A stretch of DNA of 64,000 nucleotides from Paenibacillus sp. JNUCC-31. GTDB taxonomy: Bacteria; Bacillota; Bacilli; Paenibacillales; Paenibacillaceae. Positions 8,969 through 17,194 of the stretch are shown here, in pieces (the first letter of the stretch is position 1; every line of letters begins with the position of its first letter). Made by a program: the position numbers and the translations under genes. Below the pieces are notes generated by a model. It was not told where the DNA came from, ran no database searches, and saw only the letters and a list, made by a program, of their open reading frames with translations. The stretch covers positions 4,526,001 through 4,590,000 of the forward strand of contig NZ_CP062165.1 of NCBI RefSeq assembly GCF_014844075.1, read 5' to 3'.

Positions 8969-9571
8969 TCATTTTAGGGTAGACTGAACCACCATATCAC
9001 CGGGTTTGAAATTAATGATTTTGAATAATTCTTCTGCCATATAAGCGGGGCTATGTTTGAATTCCTGCCGAATCCATTCAATAATCATGCCAAAGATCGC
9101 ATGGGATTGATAACTTGCCAGCAGCTCGCGATTGATGTGGGACGGAAAGACTTCGTTTAGGTCCTGAAGGGCAAGGTCACGCAGAACATCGCAGATCATC
9201 TGCTGAAAATTGGACGATGCCTCCGATTTCACGACAAGGGTGTAGAATTGCGCATGCTGATGTACATGTTCGAAAATTTTGATTGCCGAAGAGGGCATAT
9301 GACTTACTTCAAATATTTCTTTATCCAGATAAGGTTCACGATAGGAGAAGACCAGATCCTTAATGATGTCATCGATGATCTCATTGAACAGGTCTTCCTT
9401 GTATTGATAGTGTCTATAAAAGGTTCCCCGATTCAGATCCGCCAGCTGTACGATATCGGTAATGGATATTTCTTTGAATGACTGCTTTTGCATCAATTGG
9501 ATGAGGGCATCCTTCAGTGCCGCTTTGGATTTCTTGATTCTTCGATCCATGGAACTCGGAAATTCGGTCAT
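8969..9571 (-). CDS. TetR/AcrR family transcriptional regulator
   Basis: 200-residue repressor. The N-terminal helix-turn-helix is clear (FKEISITDIVQLADLNRGTFYRHYQYKEDLF, residues about 33-63), preceded by the basic arm RRIKKSKAALKDALIQLM. The C-terminal ligand-binding half ends with the TetR_C-like IFGMIIEWIRQEFKHSPAYMAEELFKI. ATG 9571 follows GAGGAGT. It is divergent from a short-chain dehydrogenase gene with 190 bases between the starts, so it most likely represses that gene (and itself) in response to an unknown small molecule. Complete and unremarkable. Confidence 0.93.
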   Translation of the reverse strand: MTEFPSSMDRRIKKSKAALKDALIQLMQKQSFKEISITDIVQLADLNRGTFYRHYQYKEDLFNEIIDDIIKDLVFSYREPYLDKEIFEVSHMPSSAIKIFEHVHQHAQFYTLVVKSEASSNFQQMICDVLRDLALQDLNEVFPSHINRELLASYQSHAIFGMIIEWIRQEFKHSPAYMAEELFKIINFKPGDMVVQSTLK

Positions 9572-9761
9572 AGGCAGTACTCCTCGTAAATAGGTATTTT
9601 AAGATAAAGTACATTCGGAATTAGAAGTGTTGATTAACGTACAATTGGACAAGCTTTTACTGATTGAAGAGGAATGCTATGACTTATTATACTAAGGATA
9701 AGAGTTAATGAACATTTGTTTGTTAACTTATTGTAAACGAATACATGGAGGATGATACAAC

Positions 9762-10520
9762 ATGAGACTTCAAGATAAAGTAGCTGTAGTAACAGGGGCA
9801 GGTTCAGGCATGGGTAAAGCAATTGCAACACTGTACGCGCAAGAAGGTGCTAAGGTGGTTGTATCGGATATCAATGAAGCTTCAGCGCAGGCGGTTGCTG
9901 AGGATATCAAGGCAAATGGTGGAGAAGCGACGGTTGTGGTTGCCAATGTGGCGAAGGAAGAGGATATTCAGAACCTGATCGATACGACGGTTAACACCTA
10001 TGGAACAGTGGACATTCTGGTCAATAATGCAGGCATTATGGACGGCATGGAGCCAGTTGCCGATGTTCTGGATGACAAGTGGGAAAGAGTATTTGCAATC
10101 AACACGACCAGTGTCATGCGTGCGACACGCAAAGTGCTGCCAATCTTTCTGGAGAAACAAAAAGGAGTCATTGTGAATATCGCCTCAGCAGGTGGGTTAA
10201 ACGGTGGACGAGCAGGTGCAGCCTATACAGCCTCCAAACATGCAGTGGTAGGATTAACGAAAAACACTGGCTTCATGTATGCCGAACAAGGCATTCGTTG
10301 TAATGCAATTGCTCCAGGTGGGGTGGCAACCAACATCAGTTCGTCCATGGACGGGATAAGCCCATTTGGTGCAGGGCGACAACAGCTGGGCATGGCGATC
10401 AATCCACGTGTAGGGACGAGTGAAGAAATTGCACAGGTGGCGCTGTTCCTTGGTTCGGATGAATCCAGCTTCGTGAACGGAACAGTCGTAACGGCAGATG
10501 CAGGATGGAGCTCTTACTAA
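9762..10520 (+). CDS. Short-chain dehydrogenase/reductase (SDR)
   Basis: 252-residue NAD(P)-dependent oxidoreductase of the classical SDR family. Rossmann motif TGAGSGMG (residues 12-19), NNAG after the fourth strand, catalytic Ser in IASAGG, YTASK with Tyr and Lys, and a final GTVVTADAGWSSY. Asp at the end of beta-2 (VVSDINE) favours NAD over NADP. Such proteins are often annotated glucose-1-dehydrogenase or 3-oxoacyl-ACP reductase, but substrate cannot be read from the sequence. ATG 9762 follows GGAGGATG. Regulated probably by the divergent TetR protein; followed by a terminator at 10625. Confidence 0.94.
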   Translation: MRLQDKVAVVTGAGSGMGKAIATLYAQEGAKVVVSDINEASAQAVAEDIKANGGEATVVVANVAKEEDIQNLIDTTVNTYGTVDILVNNAGIMDGMEPVADVLDDKWERVFAINTTSVMRATRKVLPIFLEKQKGVIVNIASAGGLNGGRAGAAYTASKHAVVGLTKNTGFMYAEQGIRCNAIAPGGVATNISSSMDGISPFGAGRQQLGMAINPRVGTSEEIAQVALFLGSDESSFVNGTVVTADAGWSSY

Positions 10521-10624
10521 TCCATCGTTCAGTGCAGGGGCTATCAGGAATGGGAAGATGTCATAATGAGGCCTTCTTGTTTCTGTTCTGCTAGCAAGTA
10601 AAGTTAAATAACTGAAATATGAAA

Positions 10625-10654
10625 GAAGCTCATACCAGTGTATGGGCTTCTTTT
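10625..10654 (+). terminator. Terminator in the gap after the SDR gene
   Basis: GAAGCTCATAC pairs with GTATGGGCTTC across a four-base loop and is followed by TTTT. It ends the SDR transcript. In the rest of the 10521-10844 gap I see no gene and no other structure. Confidence 0.8.
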
Positions 10655-10844
10655 GAACGTTCATAAAAGAACTTCGTCATGGATAAATACATTTTAAAGT
10701 CTGGGCAGAGCAATTAAAGAATCTTGATTAATTGAGCAAGGTTTCTGGAATAGGAAGAATCCCGGTGATAAAATAGAAGATTACTGAAGAGGATTCTGCA
10801 TTAATAGGTGAGAATAAAGAGAAATAGATTGATTTTTAAAGGAG

Positions 10845-11354
10845 TTATTTCTCTTCAAAACTGCGTTCTGTTTTCCAATACCAGAACTTTGAGCCTTGAG
10901 AAATGATGAAACGCTCCAGCCAAGTCTCAAAGTTGCTGTAGAATCGTCCTGTGTGTTCAACAGAAAATAAACTCTCACAAAGCAACAAATATTGCTCATT
11001 GCCGGAACGCCAACGTTCTAAATCAATTAGGATTCGATCATCAAGAATATTAGCGACCACAATCTTATTATCTGATGCTTCATTGTAATGTATGACATCC
11101 TGGACTGAGTATAAGAAATTTCCCCCGCCATATTCAGGGTCTGCAAACAAGGACGCTCCATTACATAATTGTAAAAAGCTTATGTAGTCTGGAGGCAAGG
11201 GAGTAGAAAAATAATCGGAAAGCTCTTTGATTTTATCTTCTGATGCACTTGGTTAAAATTTATTAATAGCAGGTGTTTTCCCAGCAGGAGTAAGTATTTC
11301 AATGTGACCTTCATTTTGGTCAGACCATTTCTTAAAGTCTTTGAATACATCCAT
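10845..11354 (-). pseudogene. SUKH (SMI1/KNR4) immunity protein, one nonsense codon
   Basis: Reading from ATG 11354 (preceded by AAGGAGC), the frame runs 33 codons (MDVFKDFKKWSDQNEGHIEI..), hits TAA at 11255-11253, then continues in the same frame with ASEDKIKELSDYF and the SUKH core PPDYISFLQLCNGA, YGGGNFLYSVQDV, ILIDLER and a C-terminal FETWLERFI. This is the fold used by immunity proteins that neutralise contact-delivered nuclease toxins. A single point nonsense mutation splits the gene; an internal start at 11198 would make only a core fragment. It lies directly downstream of the HNH toxin remnant, its expected partner, with a terminator between them. Confidence 0.8.
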
Positions 11355-11371
11355 TTACATTGCTCCTTCTT

Positions 11372-11410
11372 AAAAAAACTGACTTCACAAAAAGCCTGTG
11401 AAGTCAGTTT
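11372..11410 (-). terminator. Terminator between toxin tail and immunity pseudogene
   Basis: On the minus strand AAACTGACTTCACA pairs perfectly with TGTGAAGTCAGTTT and is followed by a T run. It sits seven bases beyond the toxin-remnant stop. Confidence 0.88.
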
Positions 11411-11416
11411 ATCATA

Positions 11417-11640
11417 TTAATACCCTGTGAACCAAGGACTTACAATCGACTCATGCACTCTAGCAGGGATAGGTATTAAATTGTCAAAAGCATTAGTTCC
11501 GCCATATTCACGTGGTCTAACATGGTGTATATGGGTCACGGCTCCAGCCCAGTTCCAGCCACTACTTGGATACAATTCGATGTATTTTTTATGTATACAC
11601 CGCGTTCAGTTTTACCCCATATAACATAGGCCAGTCGGAT
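11417..11640 (-). pseudogene. C-terminal remnant of an HNH-type polymorphic toxin
   Basis: Not a full gene. On the minus strand one frame reads RLAYVIWGKTERGVYIK, then shifts by one base in an A-run (about 11585-11592) into KYIELYPSSGWNWAGAVTHIHHVRP and REYGGTNAFDNLIPIP, ending PWFTGY and TAA at 11417-11419. The HHVRPREYGGTNAFDNLIPIP segment is the HHxRP..GG.N...NLIPL signature of HNH nuclease domains at the ends of WapA/Rhs/LXG-type toxins. The body of the toxin is missing. The SUKH gene downstream supports the reading as a decayed toxin-immunity pair. Confidence 0.75.
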
Positions 11641-11814
11641 GGGCGAACCCTTTAACTCTCAGTCCTACCTACTGCCTCTTTCCACGGTGTGTTTTGTTTT
11701 ATCAGGACTCTCTTTTGCATAACTATTTTCCTTTCTCCTGAACATAAAAAAGCCGCTAAAATAGCGATTTCATTGGGAATATGTTCTTGTCCCTCGACAT
11801 TTTCTTCTTTTCAA
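11641..11814 (-). terminator. Terminator for the 11815 gene; otherwise empty spacer
   Basis: On the minus strand at 11768-11745, CGCTATTTTAGCG followed by GC and six T residues forms a short intrinsic terminator about 50 bases past the stop of the 106-residue gene. I see no gene in the rest of this stretch. Confidence 0.65.
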
Positions 11815-12135
11815 CTACTCTTTATCACTGTGTTCTGTAACGATTGACCATCCGTTACCCTTGCCACTCAAAAAATCTTGCTCATAGAAATCTATGCCAT
11901 CAGAAGTTATGCTTATTTCAACCATCTCAGGCTCATTTTCTACTGAATTTGCGACTATGTAGCCTTTATTTAATAGGTAAGTTATTGCTCTATGCTTCTC
12001 GATGTGTTCTCGTTGATAAAACTTTTCCTTCGGAAATACTAAAGTAGGGTTTTCAGTAAACCACGATGAATACAGTGCTTCTACTATATCGTATCTTTCT
12101 TGTATACGTTGTTTTATTTGACTTTCTCTTTCCAT
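11815..12135 (-). CDS. Small hypothetical protein (winged-helix-like)
   Basis: 106 residues, acidic, not recognised as a named family. The middle (HRAITYLLNKGYIVANSVENEPEMVEISITSDGIDFYEQDFL) has the recognition-helix-plus-wing look of small winged-helix proteins found near mobile or phage genes, with the wing strand ISITSDGIDFYEQ. ATG 12135 is preceded by AAGGAGGAAAAC, a strong ribosome site, and a terminator follows, so it looks like a live gene. It lies among decayed toxin/immunity remnants. DNA binding is inference only. Confidence 0.6.
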   Translation of the reverse strand: MERESQIKQRIQERYDIVEALYSSWFTENPTLVFPKEKFYQREHIEKHRAITYLLNKGYIVANSVENEPEMVEISITSDGIDFYEQDFLSGKGNGWSIVTEHSDKE

Positions 12136-12160
12136 AAATAGTTTTCCTCCTTAATGGAAT

Positions 12161-12182
12161 AAGGAGCCTCATAAGGCTCCTT
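12161..12182 (-). terminator. Hairpin after the 12192 remnant
   Basis: AAGGAGCC pairs with GGCTCCTT over a six-base loop; on the minus strand it is followed by ATTCC, so the T tail is weak. It lies ten bases past the stop of the upstream remnant. Confidence 0.5.
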
Positions 12183-12191
12183 TCAAATCTA

Positions 12192-12641
12192 CTATTTTGC
12201 TTCTGGTTCGTCTGAAATAATAATTCCCCCTCCATCATAACTTCTTGCCCCTGACCAAAGCAAAACGTCATGGTGTCCGCCTATATATGAGACTTGACCT
12301 ACAAGCTTAACGCGATATTGACCTTTTTCAGAAATTCGGAAGGTATGTTCATTTCCCTCATGGTCACTCAAACCACCTCCATATACAAAAGCGTAGGAAT
12401 CGATAGTTTCCCAAGTGAAGTCAAGAAAGCTTGTTCTGTATTCTAGTTCCATGGCTAGAGCAACTTTACTGACAATTTTACCGGGATTATCATAAGTCCA
12501 CGAACCCCTAACTGTTCCATTTTTTGGTTCAGATATATCAAGATTATAAGGGCCTGTTGCTTGGATTTCTACGCTGTCATTTCCGGGCGCGGCTGTAATC
12601 GTAGATGTTTGACCACTATCGTCTACCGAGAAACAGGTTAC
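12192..12641 (-). pseudogene. Headless beta-rich (probably secreted) protein
   Basis: A 150-codon open frame with no usable start: it begins right after TGA (12644-12642) and reads FSVDDSGQTSTITAAPGNDS, VEIQATGPYNLDISEPKNGT, VRGSWTYDNPGKIV and on to the end DEPEAK. The only in-frame ATG (12452) lies 63 codons in and lacks a ribosome site. The beta-strand pattern, Gly/Ser/Thr content and absence of a hydrophobic core fit an extracellular protein that has lost its signal peptide. No family recognised. Confidence 0.5.
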
Positions 12642-12660
12642 TCAATACAAAAATATATTA

Positions 12661-12787
12661 AAAGGAGTCATGTCTAACGAAAAAAACTATGCTTATATTA
12701 GCTGCCATGTGTAGCTTTGCATTTATCTCCATTGTGGGAACAAGCACAACAACTTACACTACAAATAATTACAGGTCTGGCTACTGA
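12661..12787 (+). pseudogene. Possible frameshifted small secreted peptide
   Basis: AAAGGAGTC followed by ATG 12671 is a good initiation region, but that frame ends after 14 codons. The +1 frame encodes KKTMLILAAMCSFAFISIVG, then TSTTTYTTNNYRSGY and TGA (12785-12787), which looks like a cleavable signal peptide plus a short Tyr/Thr tail. One lost base near 12675 would explain it. Low certainty; it could be chance. Confidence 0.35.
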
Positions 12788-12798
12788 TCATACCCTTT

Positions 12799-12844
12799 AA
12801 AAAAAGAATCGACTCTCTTCTTATAGAGAGTCGATTCTTTTTTT
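12799..12844. terminator. Bidirectional terminator
   Basis: Perfect 16-base stem AAAGAATCGACTCTCT / AGAGAGTCGATTCTTT, with an A run before and a T run after, so it works on both strands. From 12845 to 12947 I see only AT-rich spacer. Confidence 0.9.
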
Positions 12845-12947
12845 GTAATCTTACAAGGGCGAAAAATTTAAAAGATTTCTTTTCGGTGAATAATTGCTTT
12901 ATTAATTTGACTAATCAGACGAGAGTATAGGACAGCAGAATAGTAGG

Positions 12948-12960
12948 ACAAACGTTTGCA
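12948..12960. promoter_or_regulatory. Third LacI-type operator, 3' of the repressor gene
   Basis: ACAAACGTTTGCA shares the AAACGTTT core and flanks of the two operators upstream of the binding-protein gene. It sits ten bases beyond the stop codon of the repressor gene, an unusual place. Confidence 0.55.
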
Positions 12961-12969
12961 CATGCATGT

Positions 12970-13998
12970 TTAAGGGTTCCCGGACAGCGTAAACAGGGAC
13001 GAATCTCGAACAATTAAGCGGTGCGGGATGATGACCGGGTTCTGAGGCAGCTGCTCCCCATTCAGAATTTTCAACAGTACCTGAACCGCGGTATAGCCCA
13101 GCTGATAAGTTCCGATATCAATCGAACTAAGCGGCGGCGATGCAAGTTCCGACAAGGCAATATTGTTGAAGCTCACAACACTTATATCTTCAGGAACGTT
13201 ATATCCCAATTCGGCCAAAGCGCGAAGTACGCCAAAGGCAACATTGTCGTCAATAACAACGAGGGCGGTGGGCCTGTCGGGTAGCGACATGAACAGGGAC
13301 ATCGACCGGAAGCCGCTTTCCTGCAAGAATTCTCCCTCCACGATCCAGTCATTGTTAGCATCAAGACCCGCTTCTTCAAGCGCATTTTTGTATCCAAGCA
13401 GGCGATCATGAGACAACGTCAAGTCTGGTGGTCCGCTAACAAATCCAACTCGTTTATGCCCTTGGGCAATCAGATGTGTGGTTGCATCGAAAGCCGTCTG
13501 TACATTGTTATTGTCCACCATCGGAGCATCAGGATGCGTTTCGCTGCGGCCAATCAGTACAAAAGGAAACTTTTCCGCCTCCAAAAACGAAATAATCGGG
13601 TCTTCCCGTTTGGAGCCAAGCAGCAAAATGCCATCCACGCGCCGCCCATGTACCAGGCGAGATATGGCATTCAATTCATCGCTGGAAGACGTTTCCGTTG
13701 AGAGAAGAAGTTCATAATTCATGCGGGTGGCATGGGTAATGATTCCCCGAAGCAATTCTCCGAAAAAGTAGTTCTGAAACAGCTCTTCAGCAGGTCGGGG
13801 CAGCATGATACCCAGGGTTTGAGTCGTTTTGGAAACAAGGCTTTTAGCCATCATATTTGGATGATAATTCATTTCTTTCATGATTTGCTTCACTTTGAGT
13901 GATGTTTCCGAACTTATTCTGGGATGGTTGGAAATAACCCGTGAGACCGTAGAAGGGGATACACCCGCCAATTTGGCAATATCTTTGATTGTAATCAT
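12970..13998 (-). CDS. malR: LacI family repressor, MalR-like
   Basis: 342-residue regulator, predicted to repress the maltodextrin genes until a maltosaccharide binds. DNA-binding head: ITIKDIAKLAGVSPSTVSRVISNHPRIS, with the hinge helix NMMAKSLVSKTTQTLGIMLP. The core is a type I periplasmic-binding-like sensor (DGILLLGSKREDP, RVGFVSGPPDLTLSHDRLLGYKNAL, ALVVIDDNVAFGVLRAL, SVVSFNN). It is divergent from the mdxEFG-like operon; two palindromes with the core GCAAACGTTTG lie in the 459-base gap, and a third copy lies after its own stop. The length and opening resemble MalR of streptococci and staphylococci. The gene symbol is by context. Confidence 0.9.
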   Translation of the reverse strand: MITIKDIAKLAGVSPSTVSRVISNHPRISSETSLKVKQIMKEMNYHPNMMAKSLVSKTTQTLGIMLPRPAEELFQNYFFGELLRGIITHATRMNYELLLSTETSSSDELNAISRLVHGRRVDGILLLGSKREDPIISFLEAEKFPFVLIGRSETHPDAPMVDNNNVQTAFDATTHLIAQGHKRVGFVSGPPDLTLSHDRLLGYKNALEEAGLDANNDWIVEGEFLQESGFRSMSLFMSLPDRPTALVVIDDNVAFGVLRALAELGYNVPEDISVVSFNNIALSELASPPLSSIDIGTYQLGYTAVQVLLKILNGEQLPQNPVIIPHRLIVRDSSLFTLSGNP

Positions 13999-14190
13999 GT
14001 GAAAAATCCCTTCTGTACAAGCATTTCAACATGTCTCCTATGTTAATTCAAAGACTTCGATAAATCAATTGCTAACTACTTCATGGTAAAGAGGAGAAAC
14101 GAAAAATAAAGGAAGATGGTGGGAGATCAAGCAAATAGGAAATTACAGAAAGAAACACCACAAAAGTGACGGAAAATGAACGAAAATGAC

Positions 14191-14210
14191 TTGTGCAAAC
14201 GTTTGTACAA
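14191..14210. promoter_or_regulatory. LacI/MalR operator O1
   Basis: Near-perfect palindrome TTGTGCAAACGTTTGTACAA, the typical LacI-family half sites around a CG centre. It ends just before the -35 box of the mdxE promoter and about 195 bases from the malR start. Confidence 0.85.
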
Positions 14211-14217
14211 ACAAAGT

Positions 14218-14256
14218 TTGCTGTTGTATGATGTTATTGTTATTATAGCGCTTACA
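14218..14256 (+). promoter_or_regulatory. Promoter of mdxEFG with an overlapping cre site
   Basis: TTGCTG (14218-14223) and TATTAT (14241-14246) are 17 bases apart, a good sigma-A promoter. Overlapping the -10, TTATAGCGCTTACA (14243-14256) read on the other strand is TGTAAGCGCTATAA, one mismatch from the CcpA cre consensus. Glucose repression on top of MalR control is inferred. Confidence 0.7.
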
Positions 14257-14330
14257 TGAATTAAATCAACATACTTCCTAGAATATTCATCCCGATTACA
14301 TAAGGATTGGACCAGTCTGAGGTTGATATG

Positions 14331-14349
14331 AGCAAACGTTTGTATTGCT
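14331..14349. promoter_or_regulatory. LacI/MalR operator O2
   Basis: AGCAAACGTTTGTATTGCT carries the same GCAAACGTTTG core as O1. It is in the transcribed leader, 140 bases downstream of O1, a spacing compatible with looping or roadblock repression. Confidence 0.8.
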
Positions 14350-14456
14350 TTCAAACGGAACCACGGCGAACTTCGGAGTACAGGAACAGTACACAGAAAA
14401 ACGGGTGAAAAGCGCGAGTACAGCATCGATCAAGACTACGAAAAGGGGGAAATTCA

Positions 14457-15743
14457 ATGAGAAAATGGCAGCAAGCAGCACTTGCAGGTTTCATGGCACT
14501 TGCACTTACCGCATGTTCAAGCGGAGGTGGAGGCGCTGCGCCGACCACAACAGACAGCGGTGAGACTGGGGAAACCATAGTGACCGCGGAAAATATTCAG
14601 CCAGAAGAGGGCGCGAGCCTTGTCATATGGGAGGATAAAAATCAGCGCAGCTTTATCGAGGAGCGTGCGAAGAAATTTGAAGAGGAGTACGGCGTTACTG
14701 TAAAGATCGAGGAATTGCCGCCGACCGATCAAGTGACCAAGCTCACTACGGACGGACCCGCAGGATTGGCTGCGGATGTAGTCGTTTTCCCGCATGACAA
14801 GATTGGTAGCGCTTCAGAAGCTGGACTGATCTTGCCGAACGATATTTTTGAGCAACAGACCACACAATCTACCAGTGACAATGCGGTTAAAGCCGTAACT
14901 TTCAAAGACATCTTATACGGATATCCCTACAGCGTAGAAACCTATGCGTTATTTTATAACAAAAAGCTTTATCCCGAAGCACCGAAATCATTTGATGACA
15001 TTATCAGCTTTGCCAAAACCTTTAATGACACCAAAAACAACAAGTACACTCTGATGTGGGAACTCCAGCAATTTTATTACAACTTTGCTTATCTGGCTTC
15101 TCAGGGCGGATATATCTTTGGCGATGAAGGCATGAACAGCGAGGACATTGGCCTCAACAATGAGGGAGCTATCAAGGGTGGTCAGTTCCTGCAAACGCTG
15201 AAATCGGAAGTACTGCCTGTGAAAATGGGCGATGTGAACTATGACATCAAAAAAGGTCTATTTTCAAGTGGAAAACTGGCCATGGATATTAACGGACCTT
15301 GGTCCATCGCCGATTATCGCAATGCTGGCATTGACTTCGGTGTGGCTCCACTCCCGGCCATTGAAGGCAAACCGATGACCTCCTTCTCTGGAGTCAAGGC
15401 GTATTACGTCAATGCATTTACAACCTATCCGAATGCTGCCAAGCTGTTTGCGGCCTATCTCTCCAGTGCCGAATCCCAGATGGTCAACTTTGAGCTGAAC
15501 GGAACGCTCCCGGCCAATAAAGACGTGGCGGCAGATCCGAAGATTCAAGGGGATGAAATCACGAAGGCATTCCTTGAGCAATTCAACAACTCCACCCCAA
15601 TGCCTTCGCTTCCTGCCATGGATAACGTATGGGGTCCCATCAGCGCGGCAATTACCGACATATGGGATGGAGGCAAGGATGTAAAAACCTCTCTGGATAA
15701 CGCAGTGAAACAAGTCAAGGAGAGCCTTGCAACCGTCCAATAA
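14457..15743 (+). CDS. mdxE: Maltodextrin/cyclodextrin-binding lipoprotein of ABC importer
   Basis: 428-residue extracellular solute-binding protein (family 1). A lipoprotein signal is plain: MRKWQQAALAGFMALALTAC with the lipobox LTAC, then a Gly/Ser linker. MalE-like blocks: LVIWEDKNQRSFIEERAKKFEEEYGV, KIGSASEAGLILP, YGYPYSVETYALFYNKKLYP, GKLAMDINGPWSIADYRNAGIDFGVAPLP. AAAGGGG precedes ATG 14457. First gene of mdxEFG; under two operators and a cre-like site. Given cgt and a cyclomaltodextrinase nearby, cyclodextrins may be the true ligand, as for CycB-type proteins. The import ATPase is not in the window, so a shared MsmX-type ATPase is likely. Confidence 0.9.
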   Translation: MRKWQQAALAGFMALALTACSSGGGGAAPTTTDSGETGETIVTAENIQPEEGASLVIWEDKNQRSFIEERAKKFEEEYGVTVKIEELPPTDQVTKLTTDGPAGLAADVVVFPHDKIGSASEAGLILPNDIFEQQTTQSTSDNAVKAVTFKDILYGYPYSVETYALFYNKKLYPEAPKSFDDIISFAKTFNDTKNNKYTLMWELQQFYYNFAYLASQGGYIFGDEGMNSEDIGLNNEGAIKGGQFLQTLKSEVLPVKMGDVNYDIKKGLFSSGKLAMDINGPWSIADYRNAGIDFGVAPLPAIEGKPMTSFSGVKAYYVNAFTTYPNAAKLFAAYLSSAESQMVNFELNGTLPANKDVAADPKIQGDEITKAFLEQFNNSTPMPSLPAMDNVWGPISAAITDIWDGGKDVKTSLDNAVKQVKESLATVQ

Positions 15744-15838
15744 AAAAAGAAAGAGCAGGTGCAGAGGAAGCTAACATGTCCTCTGCACTCTGTTATAACT
15801 GATCGGTAACTTCGCTTGCCGGGAAGGAGTAGGAATGA

Positions 15839-17194
15839 ATGAAACAACAGCATGTTCCAGTCACTGTTAAGCCGAATAGAGAAAGACAGCATCGCATGAC
15901 AGCAGCTGTGTTGTCCGTTGTCCTCCAAGGACTTGGACAGTTGTATAACCGTCAGTGGATCAAGGGAATCTGTTTTCTGATCTTAGAGGCAGTGGGACTC
16001 GCCTATCTGATTCCCCGTTTGAATCAGGCCGTATGGGGCGTATGGACGCTGGGCGAGCAGACGCAGCGTTTCGTCAAGGTCAATGGATCAACGGTGCTGC
16101 AGCAGGGCGACCACTCCATCTTTTTGCTGCTCAACGGAATCATAGTACTTTTGGTATTTTTCGTTTTTCTTCTTCTGTATATCTTCAATATTCGGGATGC
16201 GTACCTCACGGGAAAATTAAGAGAGGAAGGCAAGCAGGCCACCGGAGCTTCTGCTTCCCTGAGATATCTGCTCGATAAACAATTTCCGTATCTTTTCTTA
16301 TCCATCCCTGCACTGGGCATCCTGTTTTTCACGATTATGCCGATTTTGTTTACGATTACCTTGGCCTTCACCAATTACTCGGCACCGGATCATATTCCGC
16401 CCGCCAAGCTGGTGGACTGGGTCGGTTTCAAGACATTCACGGATCTGGTCCAGCTTAAATCGTGGAGCCATACCTTCTTTGGGGTATTAACGTGGACCGT
16501 GATCTGGGCCATTCTGGCAACGGTCACCACGTATTTCGGCGGGGTGCTGGTTGCGCTTCTTATTGAACAAAAGGGTATTCGCTTCAAAAAGGTGTGGCGG
16601 ACGATCTTCATTCTTCCTTATGCCATTCCGCAGATTATCTCACTGCTTCTGATGCGTAACCTGTTCAACGGACAGTTTGGTCCGATTAATACGTATATGA
16701 AGGCTTTTGGCCTCGAGGGGTTGCCATGGTTAACTGATCCATTCTGGGCAAAAGTTACTGTTGTTATTGTAAACATGTGGATCGGAATCCCGGTCAGCAT
16801 GGTGCTCATACTGGGCGTGCTGACGGCGATTCCACGGGATTTGTATGAAGCGGCTGAGGTAGACGGTGCGTCCGGATTTCAGAAGTTTCGCATTATTACG
16901 CTTCCTTTTATCATGTTCGCTACGACACCGGTGCTCATTATGCAATTTGCCGGGAATTTCAACAACTTCAATGTCATCTTCCTGCTAACAAACGGCAATC
17001 CGCTGCGTGGTGATTATCAATACGCGGGATCAACCGATCTTCTCGTGACCTGGTTGTATAAATTAACGTTGGATAACAACAAGTTCAATATGGCTTCGGC
17101 GGTCGGCATCATTATTTTCCTGATTATTGCGTCGTTCTCCATCTGGAATTTCCGTCGTTCCAAATCGTTCAAGGAGGAGGACATGATCCAATGA
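15839..17194 (+). CDS. mdxF: ABC importer permease MalF/MdxF-like
   Basis: 451-residue membrane protein, eight predicted membrane segments. As in Bacillus MdxF, it has a long N-terminal extension (residues about 20-125, starting AVLSVVLQGLGQLYNRQW, a region with similarity to small Gly-rich membrane motifs) before the core permease domain. The ABC-coupling EAA loop is present: YEAAEVDGASGFQKFRIITLPF. The typical MalF segment NFNNFNVIFLLTNGNP precedes the last helices. GGAAGGAGTAGG precedes ATG 15839. Its stop overlaps the next start (ATGA), so mdxF and mdxG are translationally coupled. Confidence 0.92.
   Translation: MKQQHVPVTVKPNRERQHRMTAAVLSVVLQGLGQLYNRQWIKGICFLILEAVGLAYLIPRLNQAVWGVWTLGEQTQRFVKVNGSTVLQQGDHSIFLLLNGIIVLLVFFVFLLLYIFNIRDAYLTGKLREEGKQATGASASLRYLLDKQFPYLFLSIPALGILFFTIMPILFTITLAFTNYSAPDHIPPAKLVDWVGFKTFTDLVQLKSWSHTFFGVLTWTVIWAILATVTTYFGGVLVALLIEQKGIRFKKVWRTIFILPYAIPQIISLLLMRNLFNGQFGPINTYMKAFGLEGLPWLTDPFWAKVTVVIVNMWIGIPVSMVLILGVLTAIPRDLYEAAEVDGASGFQKFRIITLPFIMFATTPVLIMQFAGNFNNFNVIFLLTNGNPLRGDYQYAGSTDLLVTWLYKLTLDNNKFNMASAVGIIIFLIIASFSIWNFRRSKSFKEEDMIQ

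Noticed and set aside
9600..9761. TetR operator palindrome between the regulator and SDR genes
   Set aside because: Only weak, gapped symmetry around TTTGTTTGTTAAC and GTAAACGAATAC; not good enough to call.
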